64,000 nucleotides of DNA from Frigoribacterium faeni (GCF_011761235.1 NZ_JAAOYW010000001.1:1257780-1321779), one strand, 5' to 3'; shown: positions 51,034-60,213, numbered from the stretch's first letter. The notes: generated from the sequence alone by a model not told the origin. Made by a program: numbers and translations.

Positions 51034-52002
51034 TCAGGTGGTGCTGACCAGCCGCCGCGTGTCGACCCGGTTCGGGTCGACCATGTCGGGGCGGTGGACG
51101 AGTGCTGCGGCTCCCAGCAAGGGAGCGGCGGATCCGAGGGCGGCCGGGACGACGAGTACCTCGGCGGCGTAGGCGAGCACGGTGGCTCGACGGGCCGCCC
51201 GGCGCACCAGGTCGACGTAGTCGGGCACGACCCCCGCGAAGCCGCCGCCGACGGCGACCGCGTCCAGGTCGAGCAGCGTGCTCGTGCTGGCGATCGCCTG
51301 GCCGACGGCGGCGGCGGACCGGTGGACGGCCGCCCAGGCGGTCGGCTCTCCGGCGGCGCACGACCGGGCGAGGTCCTCTCCCGAGGTCCCGGCCCAGCCG
51401 TGCCTCCGGGCCCAGCGGACCGTGCTCGTCCCCGACGCGACGGCCTCGAGCGTCGTCGAGTCGGCGTCCCCGTCTTCCCCTCCGAAGCCCGCGACGTGGA
51501 TCTGGCCGATGTGACCGGCGTTCCCCGTCCTGCCCGACACCAGGGCTCCGCCGACGACCATCCCGCCGCCGACCCCGGTCGAGACCACCATGGACATCGA
51601 GTTCGCGAGCCCGGCGGTCGCTCCGAGCCAGTGCTCGGCGAGGGCGATGCAGGTGCCGTCCAGGCGCAGCCGGACCGGCAGGGCCGGGAGGCGCCCCTCG
51701 ACTTCTCGGCGCAGGTCGAACCCGGCGAGGACGGGCAGGTTCTTCGGGCTCACCGTGCCCGCGACGAGGTCGACGGGGCCGGCCGAGCCGATGCCGGCCC
51801 CCCGCAGCTCGCCGCCGGCCGGGAGGGCGGCCAGGGCGCCGTCGACCACGGTGCCGACGGCGTCCCGCAGCTCGGCCCGCGAGGCCGCCGCGCCCGTGGC
51901 GGCGCGCATCCGGCTGCCCGCGACGACCTGCCCGCCCTCGTCGACGAGGGCGGCCTCGACCTTGGTGCCGCCCAGGTCGACGGCCAGCGCGAGCCTCGAC
52001 AC
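51034..52002 (-). CDS. ROK-family sugar kinase, zinc motif missing (probable manno/glucokinase)
   Basis: A 322-residue protein without DNA-binding domain. The ATP motif DLGGTK is at residues 9-14; GIGSAGPVD and STGVGGGMVVGG follow. GHIGQIHV keeps the His of the ROK zinc site, but the usual CxCGxxGC is replaced by a GFGGEDGDADS loop, so zinc binding is likely altered or lost. It starts 2 bp after the beta-mannosidase stop, so a role in phosphorylating released mannose (or glucose from glucomannan) is a sensible inference. Confidence 0.82.
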   Translation of the reverse strand: MSRLALAVDLGGTKVEAALVDEGGQVVAGSRMRAATGAAASRAELRDAVGTVVDGALAALPAGGELRGAGIGSAGPVDLVAGTVSPKNLPVLAGFDLRREVEGRLPALPVRLRLDGTCIALAEHWLGATAGLANSMSMVVSTGVGGGMVVGGALVSGRTGNAGHIGQIHVAGFGGEDGDADSTTLEAVASGTSTVRWARRHGWAGTSGEDLARSCAAGEPTAWAAVHRSAAAVGQAIASTSTLLDLDAVAVGGGFAGVVPDYVDLVRRAARRATVLAYAAEVLVVPAALGSAAPLLGAAALVHRPDMVDPNRVDTRRLVSTT

Positions 52003-52004
52003 CG

Positions 52005-54503
52005 TCAGGCCCAGTCGACGACGAGCTGGTTCGACGTGCGCAGCACGCTCGCCGAGGTCAGCTGGTCGGGGGTGAGGTCGGCCTCGCTGGTCACGCGGAA
52101 CGTGACGGACTCCCCGGGGAGCAGGGTGACCATCATGTCGTCGACGACGGCGTCCACGTCGACCTTGTCGACGAGCAGCGTCACGTCGCGAGCCAAGGAG
52201 GCGCTGGTCACCACGACGTCGTAGCCTCCGTCGACCGCGGTCACGGCCGTCGTCAGCTCGGCGGCGGTGAGGCCCGAGTCGCGCTGCTCGACCGGGAACC
52301 ACAGCCCCCGCTCGGCGCCGACCGTGGCGACGACCAGCTCGCGGGCGGGATCGCCGGGGGCGGCGACCTCGGCGGGGATCGCGACCGTGGTGGTGGTGCG
52401 GGCGTCGAGCGCCAGGTCGACCGTCGCGGAGGCGAGCACCTCGCCCTCGTAGGAGAGCCTCTGCAGGACGACCTGCGCCTCCCACGCCTCGGGCGAGTCG
52501 TTCGAGACGGCGGCGACGAGGTCGTCGCCGCGCGGCTGGATCGTGACGAGGCGGTCGGCGTAGACGTGCTTCAGCGCGTAGAGCAGCGGCTTGGCGCGGC
52601 CGTAGCCGTCGACGGCGGCCCAGGAGGTGACCGGCCAGCAGTCGTTCAGCTGCCAGACGATCGACCCCATCGTGGTGGGGCTCCACGACCGCCAGTGCTC
52701 GATGGCGAAGGCGACGGCGTTCGCCTGGTTCAGCGACATGGCCCAGTGCCAGTCCTCGGTGTCGTCGGGCAGCGGGAGGTGCGCGACGAGGCCGTCGGTC
52801 AGCTTGTCGTTGCCGTCGGTCGCCTTCTGGTGCCAGATCATGCCGGGCGACTCGGGCGTCAGGGGCGAGTCGGAGATCGACTGCCGGATGGTCGACCAGG
52901 TCGCGGGGCCCTGCCAGCCGAACTCGGCGACGAAGCGGGGCACGGTGTCGCGGTAGTGCGGGTAGTCGACGCGGTTCCACAGCTCCCACAGGTGCACCGA
53001 GCCGTGCTCGATCTCGTTCGCCGGTCGGTCGGGGTCGCCCGACCAGGGGCTGCCGGGCGTGTAGGACCGCTCGGGGTCGAGCTCGGCGACGAGGCGCGGC
53101 AGCAGGTCGAGGTAGTAGCCGAGGCCCCAGGTGCGACCCTGGAGGCGCTTCTCCCAGCCCCACTCCTCGAAGCCCCAGATGTTCTCGTTGTTGCCGTTCC
53201 AGAGCACGAGGCTCGGGTGGGACATGAGGCGCGTCACGTTGTCGCGGACCTCGGCCTCGACCTCGCCGCGCAGCGGCTCCTCCTCGGCGTAGGAGGCGCA
53301 GGCGAAGAGGAAGTCCTGCCACGTCATGATGCCGCGCTCGTCGCACAGCTCGTAGAAGTCGTCGGACTCGTAGTAGCCGCCGCCCCAGACGCGCAGCAGG
53401 TTCATGTTCGCGAACTCGGCCTGGTCGAGGCGGGCGGCGACGCGGTCGCGGGTGACGCGGGTGACGAAGGCGTCGTCGGGGATCCAGTTCGCGCCCCTCG
53501 TCCAGACCGGCTGCCCGTTGACGACGACCCGGAAGCTGGTGCCCTCGGAGTCAGGCTCGAGCTCGACGACGACCGTGCGGAAGCCGATGCGGGTCGACCA
53601 GGCGGCTGCGGGCCGGTCGTCGACGACGAGGTCGACGGCGAGGTCGTAGAGGACGGCGTCGCCGTGGCCGCGGGGCCACCAGAGCGCGACGTCGGCGACG
53701 TCGAGGTCGACGACGGCCTCGGTCGCCCCCGGGGCGACGTCGAGGCTCGCCGTCGCGGCCTCGAGCCCGTCGGGGCTCGTCACGAGGCCGGAGACCGCCA
53801 CCGCGGCGTCGGAGCCGGCCGCCCTCTCGATCGTGACGTGGGCGCGGACGTGGCCCGCGCCTCCGTCGGTCGTCACGACGGGGCGGACGCTGTCGACGCG
53901 GGCGCCCGACCAGGAGTGCAGGGTGACGGGCTTGTGGATGCCCGAGGAGGCGGCGTCGAGGCCCCAGTCCCAGCCGAAGTTGCAGGCGGCCTTGCGGATG
54001 GCGTTGAAGGGGTGGAAGTAGGTGTGCGGCCGGTAGCCGATGTCGAGGCTGGCCTGGTCGGCGTAGGCGACGGGCGAGGCGAAGTGGACGACGAGGTCGT
54101 TGTCGCCGTCGACGAGCACCGCGTCGGCCGGGAGGCGGTAGGTGCGGTGCTGGTTGACGGTGCGTGCCAGCTCGGTGCCGTTGAGGGTGACCGTGGCGAC
54201 GGTGTCGAGGCCCTCGAATACGAGGTCGTGGCGGTCGTGGCCGTCGGGGCTCCACGAGAACGTGGTGCGGTACTCCCAGTCGCTCTCGCCGATCCAGGTG
54301 ACCTTCTGCTCGTTGCGGTCGAGGTACGGGTCGGGGATGAGGCCGGCGGCGAGGAGGTCGGTGTGGACGAGGCCGGGCACCGTCGCGGGGACGGTCGCCT
54401 CGGCGATCTCGGCGGGCACCGGGCCGCGGGTCGAGCGGACGGACCAGCCGTCGTGCAGCGGGCGGCGGGTCTCGGTCGCGGTGGTGGGGAGGGTGGTGGT
54501 CAC
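52005..54503 (-). CDS. GH2 beta-mannosidase
   Basis: An 832-residue intracellular enzyme, without signal peptide. It has the beta-mannosidase layout: N-terminal jelly roll (WEYRTTFSW, VFEGLDTVATVTLNGTEL), FGWDWG, Ig-like domain, then a barrel with LRVWGGGYYESDDFYELCDERGI in pieces, acid/base Glu440 in NGNNENIWG and nucleophile Glu527 in VAEFGWQG. It removes mannose from the non-reducing end of imported mannooligosaccharides. The GTG overlaps the permease stop, placing it in the importer operon. Confidence 0.93.
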   Translation of the reverse strand: MTTTLPTTATETRRPLHDGWSVRSTRGPVPAEIAEATVPATVPGLVHTDLLAAGLIPDPYLDRNEQKVTWIGESDWEYRTTFSWSPDGHDRHDLVFEGLDTVATVTLNGTELARTVNQHRTYRLPADAVLVDGDNDLVVHFASPVAYADQASLDIGYRPHTYFHPFNAIRKAACNFGWDWGLDAASSGIHKPVTLHSWSGARVDSVRPVVTTDGGAGHVRAHVTIERAAGSDAAVAVSGLVTSPDGLEAATASLDVAPGATEAVVDLDVADVALWWPRGHGDAVLYDLAVDLVVDDRPAAAWSTRIGFRTVVVELEPDSEGTSFRVVVNGQPVWTRGANWIPDDAFVTRVTRDRVAARLDQAEFANMNLLRVWGGGYYESDDFYELCDERGIMTWQDFLFACASYAEEEPLRGEVEAEVRDNVTRLMSHPSLVLWNGNNENIWGFEEWGWEKRLQGRTWGLGYYLDLLPRLVAELDPERSYTPGSPWSGDPDRPANEIEHGSVHLWELWNRVDYPHYRDTVPRFVAEFGWQGPATWSTIRQSISDSPLTPESPGMIWHQKATDGNDKLTDGLVAHLPLPDDTEDWHWAMSLNQANAVAFAIEHWRSWSPTTMGSIVWQLNDCWPVTSWAAVDGYGRAKPLLYALKHVYADRLVTIQPRGDDLVAAVSNDSPEAWEAQVVLQRLSYEGEVLASATVDLALDARTTTTVAIPAEVAAPGDPARELVVATVGAERGLWFPVEQRDSGLTAAELTTAVTAVDGGYDVVVTSASLARDVTLLVDKVDVDAVVDDMMVTLLPGESVTFRVTSEADLTPDQLTSASVLRTSNQLVVDWA

Positions 54504-55357
54504 TTGGTGGCTCCTGCCGTGAGGCCGTTGTAGATGTATCGCTGGAGGAAGAGGAAGGCGACGAGGGTGGGCACGATCACGAGCAGGGTGCCTGCCGCGA
54601 TGACCTCCCACTGCGCGCCGAAGGGGCCCATGAAGCGGAACAGGGAGGTCGAGATGACGCCGAGGTCCTGCGAGGGCATGTAGAGGAACGGGATGTAGAA
54701 CTCGTTGTAGACCGCGATGCCCTTGATGATGACCACCGTCGCGACGGCCGGCTTGAGCAGCGGCAGCACGATCCGCCAGTAGACGGTGAAGCGGCTCGCG
54801 CCGTCGAGCATCGCGGCCTCGTCGAGCGAGACGGGGATCGACTGCATGAACTGCAGGAAGATGTAGATCGCGACGATGTCGGTCCCCATGAAGATGAGGA
54901 TCGCCGCGCCCCGGGTGTTGAAGAGGTCGAGGGCGCTGATCACCTGGAAGGTCGCGACCTGCGTCGTGACCGACGGCACGAGGGTCGCGAGCAGGAACCC
55001 CCCGAGCACGAGCTTGCGGCCGCGGAAGCGGAACCGGTCGATGGCGTAGGCGGCCATCGTGCCGATCAGGATGGTCCCGACGACGGACACGACGAGGATG
55101 ATCCCCGTGTTGACGAAGCCCATCAGCATGCCGCCCTGCGTGAAGGCGGTGACGAAGTTGTCGAGGTTGAGCCAGTCGCCGGGCGGGGTGAGCGGGGTCG
55201 TGGTCCGGTACTCCTCGTCCGTCTTGAACGCGAGCATGACGATGGTGACGAGCGGGACGAGGGCCGCGAGGCACGCGAGCACGAGGCTGACGTACTTGAC
55301 GGTCGTCCCGGTGCGGGCGAGGGCGCGCGAGCGGGTGGGCGACGCGGTGGCGGTCAC
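54500..55357 (-). CDS. Sugar ABC importer permease, MalG-like (mannan locus)
   Basis: A 285-residue permease with six helices and EAA loop LDEAAMLDGASRFTVYWRIV. It has a short N-terminal tail, unlike the other two MalG-like proteins here. GTG start overlaps the stop of the first permease; its stop overlaps the beta-mannosidase start. Confidence 0.92.
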   Translation of the reverse strand: MTATASPTRSRALARTGTTVKYVSLVLACLAALVPLVTIVMLAFKTDEEYRTTTPLTPPGDWLNLDNFVTAFTQGGMLMGFVNTGIILVVSVVGTILIGTMAAYAIDRFRFRGRKLVLGGFLLATLVPSVTTQVATFQVISALDLFNTRGAAILIFMGTDIVAIYIFLQFMQSIPVSLDEAAMLDGASRFTVYWRIVLPLLKPAVATVVIIKGIAVYNEFYIPFLYMPSQDLGVISTSLFRFMGPFGAQWEVIAAGTLLVIVPTLVAFLFLQRYIYNGLTAGATK

Positions 55358-56322
55358 GAGGCGTCCTCCTTCTTCTCGTCGGGGAACAGCAGCCGCTGCA
55401 CCGCGGTGATGACGAGCACGATGACGAGCAGGACCACGGCCATGGCGGAGGCGAGGCCCACCTTCGAGAAGCGGAACGCGGTGTCGACGGTCTGGATGAC
55501 GAACGTCTCCGACCCGTTGGCGCCTCCGGTCATGATGTACGGCATCTCGAAGGCCGAGAGGGCGCCGGCGATCGCGAGGATGAACGACAGGCCGAGGATG
55601 CGTCGGATGCTGGGCACGATGATGTAGAGGAACTTGTGCCACGACGTCGCGCCGTCGAGGTCGGCCGCCTCGTACTGCTCGGACGGCACCGACTGGATCG
55701 CGCCCAGGAAGAGCACGAAGTTCAGGCCCATGTAGCGCCAGACGCTCGTGGCGGCGAGCGAGGTGTTGACGACGCCGGGGTCGCCGAGCCACTGCGGGGT
55801 GTCCTCGACGCCGACCAGGGCGGCGAGGGCGTCGAGGGTGCCGCCGGGGCGGAAGAAGTAGAGGAAGACGAGCCCGATCGCGACCCCGTTGATGAGGTAC
55901 GGGAAGAAGATGATCCCCTTGAACAGGTTCGAGAAGCGGGTCTTGAAGCTGAGGAGGGTCGCGAAGTACAGGGCCAGGACGAGCTGGGCGACGGCGCCGG
56001 CCAGGTAGAAGAGGCTGACGAAGAAGACCTGGAAGATCTCGGGCCGGGTGAAGATCTCGACGAAGTTCTCGAGGCCGACGAACTCCTTGACGGGCGACAG
56101 GCCGTCCCAGTCGGTGACGCTGTACCAGAGCAGGTTCGCGACCGGCACGTAGGTAAGGACGACGAGGAACGCCAGCGGCACGACGAGGAAGAGCCACGGG
56201 GTGACGCGCAGGCCGCGACGGCCCACGCGCCCGGCCGGGCCGGCGCCGGGGCGGGTGCCCCGGCGCCGGCCGTCGTCGGTGACGGTCGCCGCGACCTCGG
56301 GAGGCGAGGCGAGCTGGGTCAT
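55354..56322 (-). CDS. Sugar ABC importer permease, MalF-like (mannan locus)
   Basis: A 322-residue permease with six helices starting about residue 42 (PWLFLVVPLAFLVVLTYVP) and EAA-type loop QYEAADLDGATSWHKFLYI. It overlaps the binding-protein stop by 4 bp. It pairs with the next permease; the ATPase must come from elsewhere. Confidence 0.92.
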   Translation of the reverse strand: MTQLASPPEVAATVTDDGRRRGTRPGAGPAGRVGRRGLRVTPWLFLVVPLAFLVVLTYVPVANLLWYSVTDWDGLSPVKEFVGLENFVEIFTRPEIFQVFFVSLFYLAGAVAQLVLALYFATLLSFKTRFSNLFKGIIFFPYLINGVAIGLVFLYFFRPGGTLDALAALVGVEDTPQWLGDPGVVNTSLAATSVWRYMGLNFVLFLGAIQSVPSEQYEAADLDGATSWHKFLYIIVPSIRRILGLSFILAIAGALSAFEMPYIMTGGANGSETFVIQTVDTAFRFSKVGLASAMAVVLLVIVLVITAVQRLLFPDEKKEDAS

Positions 56323-57614
56323 TCGGAGACCTTCTCCTGCGCCGCGGCCCAGCGGTCGTTGAGGTCGGAGAAGAACGAGTCCTCGTCGCCGTCGGCGGCG
56401 CCGCGGGCGGTGTCGATCAGCTTCTGGCGGTAGGTGTTGCCGAAGATGTCGATCTCCGCCTCGTTGGCGATGTCGGTGAGCAGCGCCTCCTTGCCGACCG
56501 GGTCCGGAGCCAGCTCGAGGTACTGGACGTCGAGGGCGCTGAAGTCCGAGAGGGTGTCGGGCTCGGGGTCGCTCTTGACGGGGCTGATGGCTCCCTGGCT
56601 CTCGGCGTAGCCGGACTCGTTCGTGAACCAGTCGACCCAGGCCTTCGCGGTCGCCTTGTTGTCGCTGTTCTTGCTGACGCCGAGCACCTTGTCGCTGGCC
56701 GTCACCGAGGTGAACTGCCCGTCGACCTGCCAGGGCATCGGCCAGAAGCCGATGTCGTCACGCGAGGCGCCGGCGGCCTCGGCGGCGTCCTGCATCTGGC
56801 TGACGGCCCACGAGCCGAGCACCATCGAGCCGATCTTGCCCTGGGCGAGGAGGTTCTTGGACTCCTCCCAGTTGGTCGTGGTCGGGTCGGCCTCGCTGAG
56901 GCCGGCCTCGACGGTCTGGAACAGCAGGTCGTCGATCTTGTACTGGTCGGTCCCCTCGGTCCAGGGGGCGTCGTCCTCGGCCATCTCCATGCGGACCTCG
57001 GGGCCCTGGGTGGCGCCGAGGTTGCCCTCGATCGTCGCCAGCGGCCAGCCGTCGGCGTAGTTCGTGTAGTAGGGGTCGGCGTCGGTCTGGTCGCGGATGG
57101 CCTGCAGGTCGGTGAGGTACTCCTCCTGCGTGGTCGGGGCCTCGGTGACGCCGGCGTCGGCCCAGACCTTCTTGTTGACGACCATGCCCATGGCCGAGCC
57201 GAAGGTCGAGATGCCGTAGACCTGGCCGTCGTAGGCGCCCGCGTCGACGAAGCGGTACTTCTCGCTCATCTCGTCGACCGTGCCGAGGGGCTCGAAGAAG
57301 CTCGAGTACTGGTCCTTCGTGACGTTCGAGCTGGGGATGAGCAGCACGTCGCCGTAGTCCTTCGAGTTCAGGCGGATCTTGACGTCGCCCTCGTAGTCGG
57401 TCAGCGCCTCGAACTTCACGCTCGTGCCCGGGTACTCGGCCTCGAACGTCTTCGCGTAGTCGGCGAACGTCGTGTCGACGAGGTCGGTGCGGTTGGTGAG
57501 CACGGTGATCTCGCCCGAGGGGTCGCCGTCGTCGTTGGACGCCGACGAGCAGCCGCTGAGGCTGATCGCGGTGAGCGAGACCATCGCCATGCCCATGAGT
57601 GCTGTCTTCTTCAT
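56319..57614 (-). CDS. Mannooligosaccharide ABC importer binding lipoprotein (probable)
   Basis: A 431-residue lipoprotein with lipobox SLSGC, then a binding fold (EITVLTNRTDLVDT, FAKTFEAEYPGTSVKFEA-like, DVLLIPSSNVTKDQ). It resembles MsmE-type oligosaccharide binders. The ATG follows GAAGGAG. First gene of the mannan importer operon, downstream of an AT-rich control region. The ligand is inferred from the beta-mannosidase and mannanases in the same operon. Confidence 0.9.
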   Translation of the reverse strand: MKKTALMGMAMVSLTAISLSGCSSASNDDGDPSGEITVLTNRTDLVDTTFADYAKTFEAEYPGTSVKFEALTDYEGDVKIRLNSKDYGDVLLIPSSNVTKDQYSSFFEPLGTVDEMSEKYRFVDAGAYDGQVYGISTFGSAMGMVVNKKVWADAGVTEAPTTQEEYLTDLQAIRDQTDADPYYTNYADGWPLATIEGNLGATQGPEVRMEMAEDDAPWTEGTDQYKIDDLLFQTVEAGLSEADPTTTNWEESKNLLAQGKIGSMVLGSWAVSQMQDAAEAAGASRDDIGFWPMPWQVDGQFTSVTASDKVLGVSKNSDNKATAKAWVDWFTNESGYAESQGAISPVKSDPEPDTLSDFSALDVQYLELAPDPVGKEALLTDIANEAEIDIFGNTYRQKLIDTARGAADGDEDSFFSDLNDRWAAAQEKVSE

Positions 57615-57730
57615 GCGTGCGAACTCCTTCGTTCGTGGGTGCCGGCGAGGTGCCTCGGCCGTTCTGTCCGGCAGGTCTCGGCGGGTGCGAGCTGGTCGGG
57701 TGCCTCAGCTTCGCCCGCGGCGTCATGCCG

Positions 57731-57764
57731 TGTCAAGACTTTGATTATTAATTTATGCACTATT
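57731..57764. promoter_or_regulatory. AT-rich control region of the mannan operon
   Basis: A 34-base block containing TTGATTATTAATTTATGCAC is far more AT-rich than anything nearby. TTGACA on the minus strand at 57736-57731 matches a -35 consensus, but no good -10 box lies at 17 bp, so an activator, an operator or an alternative TAATAAT -10 box is possible. It lies about 120 bp upstream of the binding-protein start. Confidence 0.5.
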
Positions 57765-57813
57765 CGGAGGTGAGGAAAGGCGGGAGGGAGGGAGTGGTGC
57801 CGCCCGCTGAACG

Positions 57814-58719
57814 TCAGGGGGCGGGCGGGCCGGTCGTCGCCCGGGGCACGAAGACGATGGGCGGCGCCTCGAGGGTGGGCGGCTGCTGCCCGTCGAGCAC
57901 GGCGAGGACCGTCTCGCCCACCATCTCGCCGATGCGCTGGACGTCGTGGCTGAGGGCGGAGAGCGGCGGCTCGGAGAGCTGGCACTGGGCCGAGTCGTCC
58001 CAGGCGACGAGCGAGAGGTCGCCGGGCACGCGGAGGCCGCGGCGTCGAGCCTCGGCGAGCCCGCCGAGCGCCATGAGGTCGTTGTCGAAGACGACCGCGG
58101 TCGGGTCGGCCGGGGCGGTCGGGTCGTCAAGGCCGGCCTGCGCGTCGAGGAGCGCCGAGAGGGCGCGTTCACCCGACTCGAACGAGTAGTCCCCCGTCAT
58201 CGTCGACGCGGTCAGGCCCCGCTCCTCGCAGACCGCGATGAAGGTGTCCCGGCGCGCGACGGAGTGGGCGAGGCCCAGCGGTCCGCTGACGTGGGCGAGG
58301 CGGACGTGGCCCAGCGACGCCAGCGCGTCCACCGCCTCCTCGACGGCGACGTCGTCGTTCGTCCAGACGGCGGGGAGCCCGCTCGAGATGGCGGGCGACG
58401 AGACCGAGATCGCGGGCAGCTCGAGCTCGGCGACCAGGGACACCCGCGGGTCGTCCACGCTCAGGTCGACGAGCACCACGGCGTCCACGACGCCCCCGGC
58501 CGACCACCGGCGGCACAGGTCGAGCTCGGCCGCCCGGTCGGGAAGGACCCGCAGCAGCACGGCGTGCCCCCGCGGCCGCACGACCCGGTCGAGGCCGGCG
58601 GTCAGCTCGTGGAAGTACGGCTCGGCCCCGTAGATCTCGCTGGGACGCACCAGGGTCAGGCCGATCGGCCGCGGGAGGCGCGACGCACGGTCGCTCTCGG
58701 TCAGGGTCGCGTCTCGCAT
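57814..58719 (-). CDS. LacI-like sensor protein lacking the DNA-binding domain
   Basis: A 301-residue protein equal to the LacI sensor domain alone. Only 16 residues precede RPIGLTLVRPSEIYG, where a full LacI has a helix-turn-helix and hinge of about 60. A GAGGAGG site fixes the ATG, and only 114 bp separate it from the divergent ROK start, so no missing upstream domain can exist. The sensor core is intact (WTNDDVAVEEAVDALASLGH, AVVFDNDLMALGGLAEARRRG, LSLVAWDDSAQCQLSEPPLSA). It may bind sugar and modulate a DNA-binding partner, such as the divergent ROK repressor (inference). Confidence 0.8.
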   Translation of the reverse strand: MRDATLTESDRASRLPRPIGLTLVRPSEIYGAEPYFHELTAGLDRVVRPRGHAVLLRVLPDRAAELDLCRRWSAGGVVDAVVLVDLSVDDPRVSLVAELELPAISVSSPAISSGLPAVWTNDDVAVEEAVDALASLGHVRLAHVSGPLGLAHSVARRDTFIAVCEERGLTASTMTGDYSFESGERALSALLDAQAGLDDPTAPADPTAVVFDNDLMALGGLAEARRRGLRVPGDLSLVAWDDSAQCQLSEPPLSALSHDVQRIGEMVGETVLAVLDGQQPPTLEAPPIVFVPRATTGPPAP

Positions 58720-58833
58720 CGCCTCGTCCTCCTCGGCCCCGATCGTGGTGCCGTGCGCTCTCTCGTGACCGCTATCGTGTCACCGACGCGGGCGAGCACC
58801 AGACCGAGGCTCGCCCGAGGCGGGGAGGACGAC

Positions 58834-60063
58834 GTGGCCAGACCCGAGTCCCCCGCCTCCGGACCGGGCAGTCGGGCACTCGTCGTCGACGTGATCCGCT
58901 CGTCCGGCCCGATCAGCAGGGTCGAGCTGACCTCGACCACGGGCCTCACCCAGCCGAGCATCTCGAACATCGTCCGCAAGCTGCTCGCCGAGGGCATCGT
59001 CCGCGAGAGCGGGCGGGTCGCCTCCGGCGGCGGCAAGCCCCGGACCCTCGTCGAGATCAACCCGGGCGCCCTGTACGCGGTGGGCGTCCAGCTCGGCTAC
59101 GAGTCGATGACCTTCGTCGCCACGGGGGCCGGCGGCGGCATCGTCGCGCGACAGCTCGTCGACGGGGCGTCGCTCGACTCGCCCCACGAGGTCACCGACC
59201 GGCTCGTGGCGCAGTTCGACGCCTTCGTCGACGCCGCGGGCATCCCCCGGGCGTCGATCGCCGGGGTCGCCGTCGTCGCTCCCGGCCCGCTCTCGGCGGA
59301 CCACGGCGCCATCCTCCGGTCGCCGACGCTGCGTCGGTGGGAGGGTTTCTCGCTCCGGGACAGCCTGGCCGAGCGCCTCGACGTGCCCGTGCTGATCGAC
59401 AACGACGCCGCGGCCGCCGCCGTGGGCGAGTTCTGGACACGGCGGGTCGCCCGGACCGAGACCTTCGCCGGCGTCTACATGGGCACCGGGCTCGGGGCCG
59501 GCATCATCATCGACGGGGCCCTGTACCGCGGCGCGAGCTCGAACGCCGGCGAGCTGGGGCACATGTCCGTCGACCTCGACGGCGAGCCGTGCTTCTGCGG
59601 CAACCGCGGGTGCGCGGAGCGCTACGCGGCGCCGGCCGCCGTCCTGCTCCGGGCCCGCGAACGGTCGGGACGCCTGACGGGACTCGGGCTCGCCTTCGAG
59701 GAGGACACGGTCGCCCAGGACTTCGATCGTCTGGCCCGCGCCGCCGTGGGCGGCCATGCCGTCGCCGAGGACCTGATCGCCACGTCCGCCCGCTACCTCG
59801 CCGCCGCCGTCGTCTCGTTCGTCAACGTGCTCGACGTCGACCGGCTCGTCCTCGCCGGCCCCAGCATCGCGGTCGCCGGCTCGGTGTACGCCCGCGCCGT
59901 CCGCCAGCGACTCGCCGAGAGCGCCTTCGCCCGCCAGTCGCACGACGTCCGGGTCGAGCTGGCGACGAACCCGAGGGACTCGGCGGCGATCGGCGCGGCC
60001 GCCCTCGTCCTGCAGAGCTCGGTCGCCCCCGGCCACGGCCCGCAGCTGATCCGGCCCACCTGA
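58834..60063 (+). CDS. ROK-family repressor (NagC/XylR/Mlc-like) of the mannan locus
   Basis: A 409-residue regulator. An N-terminal winged helix (about residues 12-72: VVDVIRSSGPISRVELTSTTGLTQPSISN in pieces, then GKPRTLVEI) precedes a ROK domain with PGPLS, MGTGLGAGIIIDG and an intact zinc site GHMSV plus CFCGNRGC. The acidic phosphate-binding DLGGT motif is replaced by GVQLGYES, so kinase activity is unlikely. The GTG follows GGGGAGG. Divergent from the mannan operon, it probably represses it until sugar binds. Confidence 0.88.
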   Translation: MARPESPASGPGSRALVVDVIRSSGPISRVELTSTTGLTQPSISNIVRKLLAEGIVRESGRVASGGGKPRTLVEINPGALYAVGVQLGYESMTFVATGAGGGIVARQLVDGASLDSPHEVTDRLVAQFDAFVDAAGIPRASIAGVAVVAPGPLSADHGAILRSPTLRRWEGFSLRDSLAERLDVPVLIDNDAAAAAVGEFWTRRVARTETFAGVYMGTGLGAGIIIDGALYRGASSNAGELGHMSVDLDGEPCFCGNRGCAERYAAPAAVLLRARERSGRLTGLGLAFEEDTVAQDFDRLARAAVGGHAVAEDLIATSARYLAAAVVSFVNVLDVDRLVLAGPSIAVAGSVYARAVRQRLAESAFARQSHDVRVELATNPRDSAAIGAAALVLQSSVAPGHGPQLIRPT

Positions 60064-60187
60064 GCCCGCGGCCCGACGGCTGCCCAGACGAAGAACGCCC
60101 CTTGCCTCGAAGGGCAGGGACCGTGCCGACGCACGCCCGAAGGCCGCAGCCGCCGGAGGCGGCCAGACGAGCACCCAGACGAAGAAC

Positions 60188-60213
60188 GGCCCCTGCCGTG
60201 TAGGGCAGGGGCC
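60188..60213. terminator. Middle terminator of the array
   Basis: A 10-bp perfect stem GGCCCCTGCC/GGCAGGGGCC with a 6-base loop GTGTAG. It could stop rightward ROK transcripts or leftward tRNA read-through. Confidence 0.65.

Noticed and set aside
49204..54533. Long plus-strand open frames opposite the mannanase, kinase and beta-mannosidase genes
   Set aside because: Antisense shadows of GC-rich codons; the minus-strand products are complete enzymes with catalytic residues.
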